Assembly: GCF_000337575.1 (NCBI RefSeq) | Contig: NZ_AOIM01000013.1 | Span: forward strand, 156,425-220,424 | DNA: 64,000 nucleotides | From: Natrialba hulunbeirensis JCM 10989 | GTDB lineage: Archaea > Halobacteriota > Halobacteria > Halobacteriales > Natrialbaceae | Reading direction: 5' to 3' | Shown: piece by piece, positions 58,069 through 64,000 of the stretch | Layout of the letters: the number at the start of each line of letters is the position of its first letter | How positions within the stretch are numbered: the stretch's first letter is position 1 | Position numbers and translations under genes: made by a program | Notes under the pieces: generated by a model | What the model saw: only the letters and a program-made list of their open reading frames with translations | Databases searched by the model: none | What the model was told of the DNA's origin: nothing

Positions 58069-58905
58069 CTACTGCTCTCCCGCCTCGAGAACCTCTCGCT
58101 CTCGGATCCACGCGTCCGATCCGTACTTTCGGTCGGCGAGCTCGCGGGCGGTCGCCAGTTCCTCGTCTCGCCACTCGCCCGGCGTCGCGTCACACCAGTC
58201 ACCGAGCGCCCCCGCGAGGGTGTCGACCGCTTCCTCACGGTCGATGCCGGACTCCTCGCGGATGCTCGTCACCCGGTCGGTGAAGGTGTCCGTCTCGAGT
58301 GCCTCGGCAAACACGCCGACGTGCTGGTCGGGTTCGCGGGCGTAGCTCAGCGAGCCGTGTTGGATGACGACATCGCGCTGGCGGTACTGGGCGTTGCCGC
58401 TGATTTTCCGGGCCTGTTCTGGCGAACTCGCCGGCGCGACCACGTCGTGGGCGGGATGGATATCCCGCAGATAGCACGACGGTTTGTAGATTGCCGACTG
58501 TTCGGCGGCGGCGAAGTCCGCGTCGACGCCCATCTCTTCGAAGGCTGTGAGGATGGGCTCACAAAAGAGCGCGTAGCACTCCATTAGATCGCCCGGGACC
58601 TCCTCGGCCGGCGCAACAACTGTGTAGGAGATGTCGGCGTATCGGTCGTGGTAGATCCCGCCGCCACCCGTCTGGCGACGCGTCACGTCGATTCCCTCGC
58701 GGTCGCAAAAGTCCCAGTCGACCGAGTCTGCCTCCTGTCGGTAGCCAAGCGACAGGGTGCTCGGCTCCCAGGAGTAGACGCGAACCGTTCGAACGTCGTC
58801 CTCGAGTGCCGTCCGAGCGGCGGCCTCCTCGAGTGCCATCTGTGTCGCACCGTCGCGGGCCTCGTCGGTGATGAGCCGCCACTCGCGGTCGGCAAGCGCA
58901 GTCAT
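58069..58905 (-). CDS. lplA: Lipoate-protein ligase family protein
   Basis: 278 residues of the biotin/lipoate ligase fold: TQMALEEAAARTALEDDV, VRVYSWEPSTLSLGYRQEAD, the Gly-rich loop RRQTGGGGIYHDRYADISYT and the lysine site RKISGNAQYRQRDVVIQHGS. It would attach lipoate (or octanoate) to the E2 or GcvH lysine. Halophilic archaea often need lipoate for 2-oxoacid complexes. The C-terminal accessory region contains AREPDQHVGVFAEALETDTF. No other lipoylation gene is adjacent. Confidence 0.88.
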   Translation of the reverse strand: MTALADREWRLITDEARDGATQMALEEAAARTALEDDVRTVRVYSWEPSTLSLGYRQEADSVDWDFCDREGIDVTRRQTGGGGIYHDRYADISYTVVAPAEEVPGDLMECYALFCEPILTAFEEMGVDADFAAAEQSAIYKPSCYLRDIHPAHDVVAPASSPEQARKISGNAQYRQRDVVIQHGSLSYAREPDQHVGVFAEALETDTFTDRVTSIREESGIDREEAVDTLAGALGDWCDATPGEWRDEELATARELADRKYGSDAWIREREVLEAGEQ

Positions 58906-59076
58906 ACCTGTTCCTTGCCGCGGGTCGAGTTAGTGGTATGGGTTCGGTTCGTGTCCGGGCGGTAGGAGTTTGGCTCCCAGGCAGATTCGCCCATATTCGA
59001 TATAGCCCTATCTGGTTTACTACGACGGTGTGCCGTGTCACGACGTTTTTACGTACACGGCGGCTACGCCGACTAT

Positions 59077-59982
59077 ATGGTGCGGAACGTCGCCGAAATG
59101 TTGCCCGAACTCGAGGAGCAGGATTTCTATCTCCTCTCGGGGGTCGAACAGGGGATGCGCTTCTCGGAGTGGGTCCAGCGCGAGAAGCTCCCGAAGTTCT
59201 CGAGTCTCACCGAAGAGGAGGTGGACTACCGTCTCGAGCGCTGTCTCAAACGGGGGCTCGTCGAGAAGAAAACCATCCAGTACGAGGGGTACACCCTGCA
59301 GTTCGAGGGCTACGACATCCTCGCGCTTCGGGCGCTCGTCGAACGCGAGACGATCTCGGAGTTTGGCTCGCCACTGGGCGTCGGCAAGGAGAGCGACGTC
59401 TACGAGGTTCGATCGTACAAACCGCTCGCGCTGAAGTACCACCGCGAGGGGTATACGAACTTCCGCGAAGTCCAGAAGGAACGCGACTACACGTCCGACA
59501 AGGAGCACGTCTCCTGGATGTACACCGCCCGGAAGGCTGCCGAGCGCGAATACGACATTCTCGAAGAGCTGTACCCGGATGTCGCGGTTCCCCAACCGAT
59601 CGACCAGAACCGCCACGCCATCGTCATGGAGAAGATGGACGGCGTCGAGCTCTCGCGAACGAAACTCGAGGACGACCAGGTACTCGGTGTACTCGACCTG
59701 CTCGTCTCCGAAATCGCACGCGCGTACGAACACGGCTACGTCCACGCAGACATGAGTGAGTACAACGTCTTCTTAGACGAGGGAGGTGTCACGATCTTCG
59801 ATTGGCCCCAGGCCGTGCCGACGGATCACGAAAACGCCGAGGAGTTCCTCCGGCGCGACCTTCGAAACGCGGTGGGGTACTTCCGCCGAAAGTATCCACA
59901 GCACATTTCAGATGAACTCGAGGGCGACGAGGTTGCGACCGAAATCATCGACGGCTCGTTCGAGACGGTTCGTCGAGCGTAA
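59077..59982 (+). CDS. rio2: RIO2-family serine/threonine protein kinase
   Basis: 301 residues. An N-terminal winged helix (about 1-80: MVRNVAEMLPELEEQDFYLL) precedes the kinase. The nucleotide loop is PLGVGKESDVYEVRSY, the catalytic lysine region is KPLALKYHREGYTNFR, the catalytic loop is GYVHADMSEYNVFL (DMSEYN) and the metal Asp region is GVTIFDWPQAVPTDHENAEE. RIO2 acts in late small-subunit ribosome maturation. I chose ATG 59077 because the family N-terminus is MVxNVAExL; a GTG at 59035 would add 14 residues of unrelated sequence. Ends near an AT-rich gap. Confidence 0.92.
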   Translation: MVRNVAEMLPELEEQDFYLLSGVEQGMRFSEWVQREKLPKFSSLTEEEVDYRLERCLKRGLVEKKTIQYEGYTLQFEGYDILALRALVERETISEFGSPLGVGKESDVYEVRSYKPLALKYHREGYTNFREVQKERDYTSDKEHVSWMYTARKAAEREYDILEELYPDVAVPQPIDQNRHAIVMEKMDGVELSRTKLEDDQVLGVLDLLVSEIARAYEHGYVHADMSEYNVFLDEGGVTIFDWPQAVPTDHENAEEFLRRDLRNAVGYFRRKYPQHISDELEGDEVATEIIDGSFETVRRA

Positions 59983-60427
59983 GCGGACGGCGACGACTGT
60001 CGACCGCCACGACCCCGCTTTTCACGTTTGCCGGCGATTGGGCGTGAGATATTCGTCTGGACCTGCTACTGAATCACCACAGGACAGTAGGAGTTGTAAC
60101 TCATAAATCGTACTATGGTATATAGAATAGTTTGACTGTCGTAAAAGTATAAAATTCACCGTCGCTACTCGAAGCCCGTGAAGAGCGCACTGCTGATGGC
60201 TCGAATAGAACAGTTCTGTACGCAGAACCGCGACTCACATCGAACGCCGAACCGTTTCAACGAGCGGGACCCCGAGAAGCCTGCAGGCGATTTCTGGGCA
60301 GGGCTACTGCGAACTGTAATCACGAGTGAGCAATCTACGATTGTGTCGATTAGCAGCCTGTTAGTCGTATAGAAACAGTCTAGTGCTGTGCATAGCTATC
60401 ACCCGCTGTGTCATTCGTTCACTCGGG
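59983..60427. other. Intergenic stretch with AT-rich core
   Basis: 445 bp between rio2 and a small acidic gene. An AT-rich block at about 60100-60160 (TACTATGGTATATAGAATAG and similar) is the only promoter-like part. A 64-codon open frame starts with GTG at 60178 but shows no recognisable motif and no clear start signal, so it is not called. Otherwise no gene is seen. Confidence 0.55.
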
Positions 60428-60640
60428 ATGTCAGAGACAGTACTCGAGTACCAGAAGGATGTGCTCGCAACGGTAATCGATGAGGCAGTATACGTCGGGT
60501 CGGCCTCGGAGGCAGAGGCCGCACAGTTGCACGACCGGCTTGCGGATGCGGAGTCAATGCAGTCAGTGGATCGGTTGTGGGACGATCTTTCACAGGAGTA
60601 CGAGGTGCTTGAGGCCGAACTCGAGGCCAAAGAGGCCTGA
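60428..60640 (+). CDS. Small acidic helical protein upstream of L15e
   Basis: 70 residues, nearly all helical and acidic: MSETVLEYQKDVLATVIDEA, VYVGSASEAEAAQLHDRLAD and RLWDDLSQEYEVLEAELEAK. A leucine/glutamate pattern suggests a coiled-coil or helix hairpin. No family is recognised. The ATG at 60428 is preceded by TCGGG only; an ATG at 60383 would add a hydrophobic 15-residue lead. It precedes the L15e gene by 202 bp on the same strand. Confidence 0.55.
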   Translation: MSETVLEYQKDVLATVIDEAVYVGSASEAEAAQLHDRLADAESMQSVDRLWDDLSQEYEVLEAELEAKEA

Positions 60641-60699
60641 GCTGCGAGCGGATTGCGGTGGGTCGTCACTACACGACACGGTCCGCACGCTTCGAAGCC

Positions 60700-60842
60700 C
60701 TTATACTCGGGAGTTGAATAGGTGAAACCGACTCGCTGGATCGCGGGCACCAGCGGGCACCTGTTCGGCACACGACGCCGCCACAGGACGGGATGTGATC
60801 CGACGCTCGGATTGAACCAGGAAACGCCCGCGGTGACAATCA
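60700..60842 (+). promoter_or_regulatory. TATA box and about 110-nt leader of L15e
   Basis: CCTTATA at about 60699-60705 is TATA-like and predicts a start near 60730, leaving a leader of about 110 nt before ATG 60843, with a GGTGACA element at 60832-60838 as a Shine-Dalgarno candidate. Most genes here look leaderless, so the long leader stands out. Inverted segments such as GCGGGCACC/AGCGGGCACC are repeat-like rather than paired. It may hold a ribosomal-protein control element. Confidence 0.4.
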
Positions 60843-61433
60843 ATGGCAAAAAGCTTCTACTCCCACATCAAGGAGGCATGGAAGGACCCCGACGACGGCA
60901 AGCTCGGGGAACTGCAGTGGCAGCGAAAGCAGGAATGGCGAAAGCAGGGCGCAATCGAGCGCATCGACCGTCCGACCCGCCTCGACAAGGCGCGCGAACT
61001 CGGCTACAAGGCAAAGCAGGGCATCATCGTGACCCGCGTGTCGGTCCGCAAGGGGACTGCACGCAAGCAGCGCTTCAAGGCCGGTCGCCGAACCAAGCGC
61101 CAGGGTGTCAACCGCATCGGGCGGCGCAAGAACATCCAGCGCATCGGTGAAGAGCGCGTCTCCCGAAAGTACCCCAACCTGCGCGTCCTCAACAGCTACT
61201 GGGTCGGCGAGGACGGCAGCCAGAAGTGGTTCGAAGTGATCCTCGTGGATCCCGAACACCCTGCGATCCAGAACGACGACGACCTGAACTGGATCTGCGA
61301 CGACGCCCACACGAACCGCGCGTTCCGTGGGCTTACCAACGCCGGCAAGGCAAACCGCGGTCTCAACAACCGTGGCAAGGGCGCAGAGAAGGTCCGACCG
61401 TCCAACACGGGCGGTCAGGGTCGCGCGAAGTAA
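60843..61433 (+). CDS. rpl15e: 50S ribosomal protein L15e
   Basis: 196-residue archaeal/eukaryal L15e. The sequence is basic for a halophile: MAKSFYSHIKEAWKDPDDGK, ELQWQRKQEWRKQGAIERID, then the rRNA-binding core TRVSVRKGTARKQRFKAGRR and the C-terminal GLTNAGKANRGLNNRGKGAE. It binds 23S rRNA near the exit-tunnel side. A TATA-like box lies about 140 bp upstream with a long leader. A monocistronic or two-gene transcript with the small acidic gene is possible. Confidence 0.96.
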   Translation: MAKSFYSHIKEAWKDPDDGKLGELQWQRKQEWRKQGAIERIDRPTRLDKARELGYKAKQGIIVTRVSVRKGTARKQRFKAGRRTKRQGVNRIGRRKNIQRIGEERVSRKYPNLRVLNSYWVGEDGSQKWFEVILVDPEHPAIQNDDDLNWICDDAHTNRAFRGLTNAGKANRGLNNRGKGAEKVRPSNTGGQGRAK

Positions 61434-61616
61434 GTTCTCGAATTCGAGTTCCACTTCTCTATTTCTACGACCACATAGCGACAGCGTCGTCGACGGGAGC
61501 CGTCGCGACAACAGTCTGTGAGCAATCAGCCCCCCACTCACGGTGAGGCACTTGCACAGCGACCCGCAGGAGCAGGACGAATCGGGCATCCCAGCGCCCG
61601 AGAGAACGGCCCGGAG

Positions 61617-61623
61617 TTTAAAT
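61617..61623 (+). promoter_or_regulatory. TATA-like box of the universal stress protein gene
   Basis: TTTAAAT centred 27 bp before the ATG at 61647. A GGAG at about 61638-61641 lies between them, so the message could be leaderless or have a very short leader with a Shine-Dalgarno element. Confidence 0.5.
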
Positions 61624-61646
61624 CACAGTCAGCCGTAGGAGCGACT

Positions 61647-62081
61647 ATGCCACAACACGTCCTCGTCCCAGTCGACGACTCGGACCGCTCGACCGACGCA
61701 CTCGAGTTCGCCTGCCAGGAGTACCCCGATGCGACGATCACGGCGCTGCACGTCATCGACCCGGGTGACTTCTACGCCGCAACGGGGATCGAAGGCGGCG
61801 CGATGGCGAACTACGAAGAGATTCAGAAACATCACGAGAGCCGTGCCGACGAGCTACTCGAGTCGGCCCGCGAACAGGCCGACACGCACGGGGTCGAGAT
61901 CCAGACTGACCGCGTCGTCGGCGGTATCTCGCGCTCGATCGTGAACTACGCCGAAGAGAACGACGTCGACCACATTACACTCGGTAGTCACGGCCGGACT
62001 GGTGCGAGTCGGATTCTGCTGGGCAGCGTCGCGGAGAACGTTGCGCGGCGGTCGCCGGTGCCGGTAACGATCGTCCGGTAA
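61647..62081 (+). CDS. Universal stress protein (UspA family)
   Basis: 144-residue UspA/Rossmann-like fold: MPQHVLVPVDDSDRSTDALE, then ATITALHVIDPGDFYAATG and the ATP-binding signature DHITLGSHGRTGASRILLGS, ending VAENVARRSPVPVTIVR. The G-2x-G-9x-G(S/T) pattern of ATP-binding Usps is present. A cytosolic stress-linked nucleotide-binding protein, often duplicated in haloarchaea. ATG 61647 is chosen by TATA spacing and homology. Confidence 0.92.
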   Translation: MPQHVLVPVDDSDRSTDALEFACQEYPDATITALHVIDPGDFYAATGIEGGAMANYEEIQKHHESRADELLESAREQADTHGVEIQTDRVVGGISRSIVNYAEENDVDHITLGSHGRTGASRILLGSVAENVARRSPVPVTIVR

Positions 62082-62215
62082 GCTGTCCTAACAATTCTCT
62101 GGAGAAGGTACTCGACAGCGACGTGAAACAGTGACGCGAGAACGCGTAGTCGGGTAGACGGAGGCGGAGGGGAGGCAAAAGCGGAAGCGTGCTAGTGGGG
62201 ACAGTCAAATAGACA

Positions 62216-62926
62216 CTAGACGGTTGTCAGCGCGCCAACCGGTGCGTCGGTTCGCTCGCGGGCGCGTTCGATCCCGTCGTCACCGGCCGCGATGAGCGCG
62301 AAGACGCCGGCGACCTCGGCTTCGGAGGTTTCGACGATATCAAGCAGGAGTTCCTGGGTCTCACCGGAACGAATGAGGTCGTCCACGACGAGAACGGAGT
62401 CACCGGCGTCGACGGCAGAGGCGGGTAGGTAGTAGGTGAGTTCGATGCCGGATTGGAGGCGTTGGCGAGCCTCGATGAACTCCTCGACGGCGGTCTCCTT
62501 GCTCTTCTTCGCGTAGGCACAGCGAGTGCCGTAGTAGCTCGCGAGCGAGGCGGCGAGCGTGATGCCGTCCGTCGCGGCGGTGAGGACGACGTCGGGACGG
62601 TCGAACTCGAAACCGTTGGCGACGACGGGTGCAACGAGGTCGAGGAAGGACTGATCGAAGACGGTGCCGGAGTTGTCGACGTAGCCCTCGTCATCGACGC
62701 GAATACGGGCATTGAGTTCGGCTGCAAGCGCCTCACGGCCGATGTCTTCGACGACCTCGCGGGCGCGTTCGGTGCCGGGGAGGACGTGGCCGTTGACGTA
62801 GCGGTTGAGGTCACCCGCCGGGAGGTCCGTCGTCTCGGCGAGTTCGTCGTAGGTTCGCGTCTCCTTTAACATCCGCAAGACGTCGACCGCCCGCAACTGG
62901 AGGGCGGCCTTCTCGGCTCGGTTCAT
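62216..62926 (-). CDS. HTH-phosphoribosyltransferase fusion protein
   Basis: 236 residues. The N-terminal part (about 1-75) has an HTH-like segment: AVDVLRMLKETRTYDELAET, then DLPAGDLNRYVNGHVLPGTE. The remainder is a type I phosphoribosyltransferase with FDRPDVVLTAATDGITLAAS, YYGTRCAYAKKSKETAVEEF and the PRPP motif SVLVVDDLIRSGETQELLLD. Such fusions in archaea can act as nucleobase phosphoribosyltransferases or as PRPP-sensing regulators. The sequence does not separate these. Start ATG 62926. Confidence 0.83.
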   Translation of the reverse strand: MNRAEKAALQLRAVDVLRMLKETRTYDELAETTDLPAGDLNRYVNGHVLPGTERAREVVEDIGREALAAELNARIRVDDEGYVDNSGTVFDQSFLDLVAPVVANGFEFDRPDVVLTAATDGITLAASLASYYGTRCAYAKKSKETAVEEFIEARQRLQSGIELTYYLPASAVDAGDSVLVVDDLIRSGETQELLLDIVETSEAEVAGVFALIAAGDDGIERARERTDAPVGALTTV

Positions 62927-63056
62927 ATAGGTATGCACGATTCCGCAACTATGGGGATTTCGATCTCCTCGTGAGTGAGAGACCATCACGAACATGGACT
63001 TTCGAGAGAGATGAAACCGACCGTTAGAGAGAACAGCCGGGCGAACCATGGGTCGA

Positions 63057-63731
63057 CTATTTTCGACTGTACCGCCCCACCAGGCGCTGCATCACACGTG
63101 CCTGCGCCTTCTGGAGTAGTCGCGACGCCGTACTCGAGGCACAACCCAATTCATCTGCGACCTCATCGACGCCGGCCTCACGCGGGACTTCGAAGTATCC
63201 GATCTCGACGGCGGCCTCGAGCGCTTCGAACTGGCGATCCGTCAGGTCACCGCTGAGCGGGACGTAACGGCGGTCGTACTCACCGATCGCACGAACGTCG
63301 ACACTGATCTCGTCGGGTAATCCCTCGAGTAGCGCCTGGAGATCGTCGCCAGCGCCGACGATCGTCATGTAGAAATCAGCCGCGGAATCGTAGACGATTG
63401 GTGGCACGACCACGAGATCGAGCGCGGCGAACGCCTCACGCCAGCGGATATCCTCCGGACGCGTTTCCTGGCAGATGTAGACGTAAAACGTCTCGTCGTC
63501 GATCGGCGTGAGATCGTACCAGCGAACCGAATCGACGGTCTCGATCCTCGCCTCGTAGGGACCGCGATCGGCCTCAGCGTAGAACAGTTCGTACTCGAGT
63601 CCGTCCTCGCGACCGACGACGTTCCACGTCAGTAGTTCCTCGTAACGAACCACATCCGTCTCGCGGATGAATCGCTGCATCGGATGGAGCATCCAGTCGG
63701 GCTGTGAGAGGCGGACGTCGAGGTGCTTCAT
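63057..63731 (-). CDS. Bat-type HTH-10 transcriptional regulator
   Basis: 224 residues. An N-terminal about 150-residue sensor domain (RFIRETDVVRYEELLTWNVV, IETVDSVRWYDLTPIDDETF, TIVGAGDDLQALLEGLPDEI) precedes the HTH-10 domain (about 168-223) with LTDRQFEALEAAVEIGYFEV, PREAGVDEVADELGCASSTA and SRLLQKAQARVMQRLVGRYS. The ATG at 63731 lies about 37 bp from a TTATATATT box that also faces a plus-strand gene. It may control the divergent membrane-protein gene at the window's end. Confidence 0.85.
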   Translation of the reverse strand: MKHLDVRLSQPDWMLHPMQRFIRETDVVRYEELLTWNVVGREDGLEYELFYAEADRGPYEARIETVDSVRWYDLTPIDDETFYVYICQETRPEDIRWREAFAALDLVVVPPIVYDSAADFYMTIVGAGDDLQALLEGLPDEISVDVRAIGEYDRRYVPLSGDLTDRQFEALEAAVEIGYFEVPREAGVDEVADELGCASSTASRLLQKAQARVMQRLVGRYSRK

Positions 63732-63759
63732 CGGTCGTCGTTCAGTTCTGCGAGGACAG

Positions 63760-63777
63760 TTCACTTATATATTCACT
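63760..63777. promoter_or_regulatory. TTATATATT promoter core flanked by TTCACT direct repeats
   Basis: TTCACT at 63760-63765 and 63772-63777 are 12 bp apart and enclose the TATA core TTATATATT (63765-63773). Position fits the Bat-type regulator on the minus strand (start 63731) and the plus-strand genes (first start 63825), so this is probably a shared divergent promoter with an operator. Confidence 0.5.
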
Positions 63778-63824
63778 AGTAGAACCGGGAGAACGCGAAG
63801 GGCGGTCGCGCCGCGATAATCGAT

Positions 63825-63899
63825 ATGGAACGACAGCAGCCGTCGAGACTCGAGCAGCGAACGTCGACCGACGAGCAAGTGATGGAGGTGTCATCGTGA
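63825..63899 (+). CDS. Possible 24-residue peptide coupled to the next gene
   Basis: ATG at 63825 and TGA at 63897-63899 encode MERQQPSRLEQRTSTDEQVM plus EVSS. The stop overlaps the next start as GTGA, the classic layout for translational coupling. It follows the divergent promoter core by about 50 bp. A hydrophilic peptide without recognisable motif. It could be a leader peptide or a spurious frame; comparison of relatives would decide. Confidence 0.3.
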   Translation: MERQQPSRLEQRTSTDEQVMEVSS

Positions 63900-64000
63900 T
63901 CGAACTTAGTTCGCTGCCGGTACCGACTGCGGTGTTCGCCGCGAGTTTCGCACTCGTGATTGCGAACCTCACCGGCATCGTCGCCAGCGCACTCGGTGTC
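63896..64000 (+). CDS. Start of a membrane protein, cut by the window end
   Basis: A GTG start at 63896 opens a frame that runs to the window end without a stop: a short polar lead (VIELSSLPVPT) followed by a hydrophobic helix (AVFAASFALVIANLTGIVAS). It is divergent from the Bat-type regulator. Too short to assign; probably an integral membrane protein under that regulator. The GTG overlaps the TGA of the small upstream frame. Confidence 0.45.
   Translation, partial: MIELSSLPVPTAVFAASFALVIANLTGIVASALGV

Noticed and set aside
60178-60372. A 64-codon frame between rio2 and the small acidic gene
   Set aside because: No recognisable motif, a GTG-only start and AT-rich context; insufficient evidence.
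1-64000. CRISPR array or cas genes
   Set aside because: No regular repeat-spacer pattern or cas motif is seen; all repeats found are tandem, hexameric or inverted and lack unique spacers.

Overview
The window is a gene-dense, GC-rich chromosomal segment of a haloarchaeon, probably a haloalkaliphilic or Natrialbales-type member. The proteins are strongly acidic. The repertoire is haloarchaeal: C50 carotenoid (bacterioruberin) genes, Bat-type HTH regulators, CdrL/CdrS/FtsZ2, eIF1A and eIF2-beta, L15e, Rio2, NcsA and an archaeal cobalamin salvage operon. Many starts sit about 25-30 bp below a TATA-like box, as expected for leaderless haloarchaeal mRNAs.

Layout. 1-240 holds a decayed transposase tail. 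436-5932 is a phenylacetate locus: paaK and a Bat-type regulator on the minus strand, and paaA-B-C-D, a separate PaaD-type zinc ribbon and paaI on the plus strand. No paaE reductase is present. 5972-10579 has a sugar-nucleotide-type epimerase, a tandem EthD protein, an HD hydrolase, an IclR regulator and an amidohydrolase. 10934-16082 has an Lhr-like helicase, a tiny membrane protein, a methyltransferase, an NAD(P)HX dehydratase and a rubrerythrin-like zinc ribbon. 16188-23431 has a 1129-residue multi-sensor Bat-type regulator, a YihY-type membrane protein, YwbE, MsrB, a small zinc finger and a LOR/SDH (TIGR00300-type) enzyme.

23597-29000 is the carotenoid locus, with crtB facing crtD-lyeJ-cruF. 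29323-32882 mixes eIF1A, a YkgJ-type cysteine-cluster protein, an FAH-family enzyme and a TssA-like rhodanese. 33025-39852 is a tightly overlapping cobalamin operon: HAD hydrolase, cbiB, cobS, cobY, cobT, cobD, cbiZ and an unknown protein. 40081-41798 has eIF2-beta, a DUF5789-type protein and tRNA-Tyr, with a truncated copy of the tRNA 3' end nearby. 41922-46945 is the cell-division neighbourhood: cdrL, cdrS, ftsZ2, a nucleotidyltransferase, a zinc-ribbon membrane protein and ncsA.

47074-49320 has a hydrolase, a DUF4442 protein and an unknown protein. 49351-52643 is a tungstate/molybdate-type ABC uptake operon with its HTH-TOBE regulator. 52858-54673 is an ABC-2 exporter pair. 54821-59982 has a small membrane protein, a methyltransferase, endonuclease IV, an M48 protease, a lipoate ligase and Rio2. 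60428-64000 has L15e, a universal stress protein, an HTH-phosphoribosyltransferase, a third Bat-type regulator and the start of a membrane protein that runs off the window.

The most striking unexplained signal is a repeated 11-bp near-palindrome, GTGTAAGACAC. Its exact or near copies crowd the cdrL-cdrS intergenic region and the promoter of the nucleotidyltransferase after ftsZ2. It looks like an operator for the ribbon-helix-helix regulators encoded beside it. Other leads are a 24-bp palindrome downstream of iclR, the split PaaD with no reductase, the HAD enzyme heading the cobalamin operon, the tRNA-Tyr partial duplication, and an abundant octamer palindrome, ACTCGAGT.
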